In this document: in pieces, positions 60,166 through 64,000 of the stretch | Position numbering within the stretch: the first letter of the stretch is position 1 | How the letters are laid out: every line of letters begins with the position of its first letter | Assembly (NCBI GenBank): GCA_015179025.1 | Contig: WHUX01000062.1 | Span: 225,197 to 289,196 of the forward strand | DNA: 64,000 bases | Origin: Terfezia claveryi | Lineage: Eukaryota; Ascomycota; Pezizomycetes; Pezizales; Pezizaceae | Reading direction: 5' to 3' | Notes under the pieces: generated by a model | The model's input: only the letters and a program-made list of their open reading frames with translations | Told to the model about the DNA's origin: nothing | The model's database searches: none | Position numbers and translations under genes: made by a program

Positions 60166-60699
60166 ATTTCTGAACTTCACTCTACCCTGAAAGCCGAGCT
60201 GGGATATGCGTAAGCCAGGCAAGCCGAATATGCCAATGGATCACGGTTGCCAGCCCCTAAGTATCAGCCAGGAGATAAGGTGTGGCTCTCCAGCAGGCAC
60301 TTCCGGACGGAACGGCCATCTCGCAAGCTCGATTATAAGTTCCTGGGTCCATTTGAGGTGGGGGCCGCTGTGGGCACTCATGCCTATTGACTGAGGTTCC
60401 CCAAGGACATCAAACGACACCCGGTGGTATCCGTATCGGAAATTGAGCCAGCGGCTGACGATCCCCTCCCAGGGCAGAAACACCCCCCACCCCCTCCAGT
60501 AGTTATCGAAGGTGAAGAGGAATGGGAGGTGGAGGAAGTGCTAGACTCGCGAAAGAGGTATGGGCATCTGCAGTACAAGGTTAAATGGGTAGGGGACAAG
60601 GAGGCTACCTGGCAACCCACTGAGGACCTGGAAAATGCTCAGGATCTGGTCTCCCTGTTCCATCAGCGATACTCGAGGAAGCCCTGTCCGGTTGAGTGA
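60166..60699 (+). pseudogene. Element B integrase tail and chromodomain
   Basis: Continuation of pol after TAG 60163, with further stops at 60211 (TAA) and 60388 (TGA). YQPGDKVWLSSRHFRTERPS, then a complete chromodomain EEEWEVEEVLDSRKRYGHLQ...WVGDKEATWQPTEDL at 60520-60670, stop at 60697. Confidence 0.85.
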
Positions 60700-60899
60700 T
60701 CTCCCCATGTCTGAGTTGGGGTTCCTGTCCTTGTTCTTATTGTTGTTGTCTCTGTTATCACCTGCGACGCAGGTGATGGGTCTTTGTTGTTTAGAGTTGG
60801 GATTCTCGTTCTTGCACTTGTTGTTGTTTCCTGTGTTGATTTTGCCGGTTGCTGTGCTCAGGCCTCTGTCGCTGGAGCTCCAGCCTAAAGGGGGAATAG

Positions 60900-61410
60900 T
60901 ATCACAACCGTGTTCTTCATTTTGATTTGACACTCGAACAGGCTTGTTCGGGTGTCGTGGTGTTCTGACACTCGAACAGGCTTGTTCGGGTGTCGTCGAT
61001 GGGTGATTGTTATCTTAGCTTCCAAGATAGGAATCTCGGGAAGCTTATTCCTTCCACAGCCTTGGCCTGGAATCATGTATATATATCTTCGTTTCTCCGC
61101 ACTCTCGTTGGATCCCTATCCAATGTCTTGTATATCCAATACAGGGCCTTACTTTCCTCCACGTTGGTGCATCTCCCTTGTGCACCTCCTCGCCTTGTCT
61201 CTGCAGCCCAGCTACCTCCCTTGACACATGCGGCAACTGCTTCCGCATGTCTCATGTCCCTTGCCCTCTGCCTCTCTTGCCTCTTGCCCTTGCCCCCCGT
61301 CTCAGCCTCCCCCTGGTCACACACGTAGCGTTCCTACGTGTGTGTTATCTGAGCCTTGCCCTTGCCCCGGCGTACCCCTTGGTCGCCTTGCCCCCAGAGC
61401 CGTCGCTACA
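60900..61410 (+). repeat. Element B 3' LTR, 511 bp
   Basis: Starts TATCACAACC (5' LTR: TGTCACAACC) and ends CGTCGCTACA. Scattered substitutions against the 5' LTR, mostly transitions, show some age since insertion. Confidence 0.9.
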
Positions 61411-61591
61411 ATACATGTAAAATTATGTGATAACATGTAAAAGCATGTGAAAGTATGTGAAATATTAGCAAGGTAGATAGTACACAGAATATTGTGTGTT
61501 TTGAGATACTTGCTGAGTAAGAAAATATATAAGAAATATATTTATGAGGGAAAGAGTTAGTCATAGGGTATGAGTAATCTACTTCCTTATA
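61411..61591 (-). repeat. A2 right LTR, part 2
   Basis: Continues from 55293 after the ATACA duplication and ends CTTATA at 61591. It is followed directly by TGCCTCCCTG, the sequence that lies inside an A element next to its 3' LTR. Confidence 0.8.
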
Positions 61592-61659
61592 TGCCTCCCT
61601 GTTTAGAATAAAACTCCATCCTAAGAAATAAACAGAGTATGGGTTATACATATGTAATG
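61592..61659 (-). repeat. Fragment of family-A internal sequence between two LTRs
   Basis: 68 bp matching the start of the internal region at 62271-62338 (TGCCTCCCTG then TTTAG-ATAAAACTCCATCC). It shows that the LTR at 54851-61591 also bordered another family-A interior, into which the A3 LTR was placed. Confidence 0.6.
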
Positions 61660-62270
61660 TGTAATAAGGGGGACTGGACAATCAAATTAGATAAGGATCT
61701 AATCAGATAGTCTCAGGCTAGTAATATATACTACAAAGTAGATTACTAATAGTGTATTGTTTATTCTTACTATTAAAGTTATTACCAGTAGCATAGGATT
61801 ACTGTAATAGGTAAAGTAGTATAGGAGTGCCAAAGGCACTTAGAAATTAACCAGTGGAACTTCTATATTGATTGTACTCTAACTATGTTCTGAGTTCTAA
61901 CTTACTGTCCAACTGAAGGGAAATTCAGGGGACTATATGTGTTTCCAACAGGGCAGTGCTGGGGCAGTGCTGAGGCAGTGCACCATCATCTGACCCTTAC
62001 ATGTAATTGAGATAAATATCATCTGATCCTCTAGATAGTACTTCCAAATACTATCTAGTACAAAATAGGTTAAGTCTTAACTTTGACTTATACATGTGAA
62101 AGCATGTGAAAGCATGTGATAACATGTGAAAGCATGTGAAATATTAGCAAGGCAGACAGCACACAGAATGTTGTATGTTTTGAGATGCTTGCTGAGTAAG
62201 AAAATATATAAGAAATACATTTGTGAGGGAGAGGGTTAGTCATAGGGTATGAGTAAGCCACTTCCTTACA
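61660..62270 (-). repeat. A3 left LTR (3' LTR), about 611 bp
   Basis: TGTAATAAGGGGGACT to CTTCCTTACA. Contains three GGGGCAGTGCT-type repeats near 61,950-61,980, the hairpin AGTGCCAAAGGCACT near 61,827 and tandem ATGTGAAAGC units near 62,095-62,140. Confidence 0.85.
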
Positions 62271-62333
62271 TGCCTCCCTGTTTAGATAAAAACTCCATCC
62301 TAGGAAATAAACAGGGGAGATGGGTTATGTACA

Positions 62334-62801
62334 TTAGTAGTTAACATTCAACCCATAATACCTATTGTTCCTATCCCTGTAGGAACTACTACCTTCAGCT
62401 CCAGTATCATACCTAACATTATCATACCCTTCCTTGAAATCCTTATCAATAACTTTCTGAGCAAAGAAATGTTTAAGCATTAACTGGGGTATGTTCAACT
62501 CTTTTCCTTTGCCTTTGTCAATCTTGACTGCATTGGATGAAACAGGGGTATCCAGAACTTTCTTTCTTTCATTATTAATCATTTCCAAGGTTTCTTTCCT
62601 TGTCTTATTTTTTCCAAGCTTATCCTCACCAACCTTTCCCTTTTTGTAAGTTGCTTGCTTACTACCAGTCAACCAGAATTGCTTTTTCAATGACTCATCA
62701 ATACTATCAGCATATATCCACTCATCAAATTTATGAGGCCATCCCTTCCATTTCACCTTATACTGCAGCTTCCCTGTTCTAGGTTCTGACCTAAATTCCA
62801 A
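62334..62801 (-). pseudogene. A3 chromodomain and C-terminal tail
   Basis: 155 codons: LQYKVKWKGWPHKFDEWIYA with intact Trp residues, KKQFWLTGSKQATYKKGK, then a basic tail. The initiating part of the domain lies upstream in another frame. It may be the real C terminus of pol (stop at 62334). Confidence 0.8.
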
Positions 62802-63006
62802 AACTCTTTCTACCTTATACCTGTTTTCCCTAACTGGTCCTGGTTGTTCCAGAGTTCTGGAGGGGAACAGTTGTATTGGATTAGGGAAAAAGGGCTTGAG
62901 AAGTGAGGTGTGAAAGGAATTGTTGATATTATTGAGGTCAGGAAGTCAGTAAAGTCAAGTTTAGCATTTTGACTCCATGGTGAATATTTGGTAATGGTGA
63001 AGGGGC

Positions 63007-63753
63007 CTATCCATTTTGGGGATAGTTTGGAGGAGTGGTACCTTGCTGGAGGTTTTTTGTTGATAGAATCACCTGATCATTGACTTGGTAATTAGGGGAG
63101 GCTCTTCTGTGTTTGTTGGCTTGCTGAATTTGGTCCTTTTTTACTTTAGTAAGGTTTTCAGCAACCTGGTAAAATCTGGTTGTAGGGTTTGAATAGGTAG
63201 GAATTGGGTGAGGTAGGATAGGTGGTGACAAATTAGGCTGGTATCCTAGCTTGGTAACAAAGGAAGAAAGTCCTCTTGTAGTACTAACTCTTGTATTCAC
63301 CTCTGTTTGAACAGAAGGTGTGGCTTGTACCCAATTCATTCCTTGCTCCAGCTTCTTGGCTGCAAACATAGGAATAATTGTCCTATTCTTTCTTTCACTT
63401 GTCCCATCAGTCTGGGGGTGATATGTGGAAGATGCTTTATACATAATTCCATTTTTCTGCATCCAATCTTAAAATGTAGTAGACATAAACAAGGGGTCTT
63501 GGTCAAAAACAATTTCATAAGGGAAACCCACATTAGGCTTAATGAATCTTTCAAAGATATCAATAACCCCTAATGTGTCAACATTGTCTGCAACAGGTAA
63601 CAAGAATGTAAAATCAGAATGCCTGTTAGTCATGACCGATAACTTATGAAATAACAACATGTGAAGCTTATCATCTTTAGGAGTTCTGTAACCAAGTGTA
63701 AATTCAGTACATGAAATCATAACAGGTTCCATACTAAGAAAATCCATAGCCAT
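63007..63753 (-). pseudogene. A3 integrase core
   Basis: 63469-63753 has the catalytic core (MAMDFLSMEPVMISCTEFTL with the first Asp, VGFPYEIVFDQDPLFMSTTF with the second); a stop separates 63007-63462 (ASSTYHPQTDGTSERKNRTI with the Glu). The single in-frame stop after TTF (TAA, A2 has CAA) is a C-to-T change. Confidence 0.85.
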
Positions 63754-64000
63754 ACTACCTCATAGCCTAATAGGTATATTAGAGGAGTAAGGAGTCCAGG
63801 GGTTTTTATGTAGATCCTTTGGTGATTTGAAAGGTTTCACAACTCCTTACAAATTGTTCAACCTGCTTATAAAAATCCTGAAAGATGTACTTATTGGTAA
63901 GCTCTTCTGCTGTCTTTGCAAGGCCTCCATGTCTAGTGGTGACATGTGCTTGTTGGATAAGGGCTTCAGAGGCAGGGTTACCTTTAACTTGTAATCCCTT

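Larger units (their letters stand above)
55294..61410 (+). mobile_element. Element B, Ty3/gypsy chromovirus inserted in the A2 LTR
   Basis: 6,117 bp with 511-bp LTRs (55294-55804 and 60900-61410) and a perfect target duplication ATACA (55289-55293, 61411-61415). Purine tract AAAGGGGGAATAG precedes the 3' LTR. Polyprotein order: gag, protease, RT, RNase H, integrase, chromodomain. Defective, but the youngest-looking large element here judged by the 733-codon intact frame in pol. Confidence 0.93.
28698..61591 (-). mobile_element. Family-A chromovirus copy A2, split by four insertions
   Basis: About 9.1 kb of Ty3/gypsy element on the minus strand once insertions are removed: 28698-30206, 30847-34543, 45310-47016, 53289-55293 and 61411-61591. 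Order from its 5' end (right): LTR, gag, protease, RT, RNase H, zinc-knuckle-like region, integrase, chromodomain, LTR (left). Proof of unity is the E insertion: joining 34543 to 45315 on the minus strand restores ELEFGRIVPSSSLNSIL, the conserved start of RT. Many stops and frameshifts make it defective. The right LTR is followed by more family-A internal sequence rather than a target duplication, suggesting a tandem or recombined arrangement with A3. Confidence 0.85.
61660..64000 (-). mobile_element. Family-A copy A3 (truncated by window edge)
   Basis: Left (3') LTR 61660-62270, then chromodomain and integrase on the minus strand, closely matching A2 29,330-31,720 but without the family-F solo LTR. 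It is less decayed than A1 and probably than A2. The rest lies right of the window. Confidence 0.85.

Overview
The window is nuclear DNA of a filamentous ascomycete fungus, most likely Pezizomycotina. The evidence is the gene set (INO80, AP-2 mu, succinyl-CoA ligase alpha, NAP1, LTV1, BAR and WHIM proteins with filamentous-fungus features), many 40-95 bp introns with CTAAC/CTGAC-type branch sites, and an adjoining block of Ty3/gypsy retrotransposons carrying C:G-to-T:A decay typical of repeat-induced point mutation (RIP). The intron density (12 introns in LSC1) hints at an intron-rich lineage such as Pezizomycetes or a Leotiomycete; the species cannot be named from sequence alone.

Positions 1-24,480 are a compact gene-rich region with eight conserved genes. 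In order they are LTV1 (+, 3' part, ribosome biogenesis), INO80 (-, chromatin remodelling ATPase), a small PIP-kinase-fold protein (-), a WHIM1-domain chromatin protein (+), a BAR-domain protein with a proline-rich tail (+), AP-2 mu (-, clathrin adaptor), LSC1 (-, TCA cycle) and NAP1 (+, histone chaperone). They are unrelated housekeeping genes. Exon models were built by hand from splice signals, reading frame and family consensus. Oddities are an apparent 1-base frameshift in INO80, two GC-AG introns, a 7-nt terminal exon in AP-2 mu, and micro-exons of 5, 11, 12 and 18 nt in LSC1.

Positions 24,481-64,000 contain no host gene. This is a nest of LTR retrotransposons. The host of the nest is a ~9.1 kb minus-strand chromovirus (family A, copy A2) running from 28,698 to 61,591. 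It is split by four insertions: a solo LTR of family F (30,207-30,846), a plus-strand ~9 kb chromovirus E (34,544-45,309), a minus-strand 6.3 kb element C (47,017-53,288) and a plus-strand 6.1 kb element B (55,294-61,410). E is itself split by a 1.8 kb non-coding LTR element of family F (39,484-41,275). Every insertion has a 5-bp target duplication (two with one transition), and removing E restores the A2 reverse-transcriptase frame. A strongly AT-rich relic of family A (A1) lies at 24,481-28,697, and another copy (A3) runs off the right edge.

The most unusual material is in the nest. Family F is a TRIM-like non-autonomous element whose LTR shares its core promoter and an 11-bp tandem repeat with autonomous family A. 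Families A and E both carry extra zinc-knuckle-like modules between RNase H and integrase. Both also have an antisense reading frame in the leader upstream of gag. All elements seen here look defective (stops, frameshifts, a mutated catalytic Asp in B).
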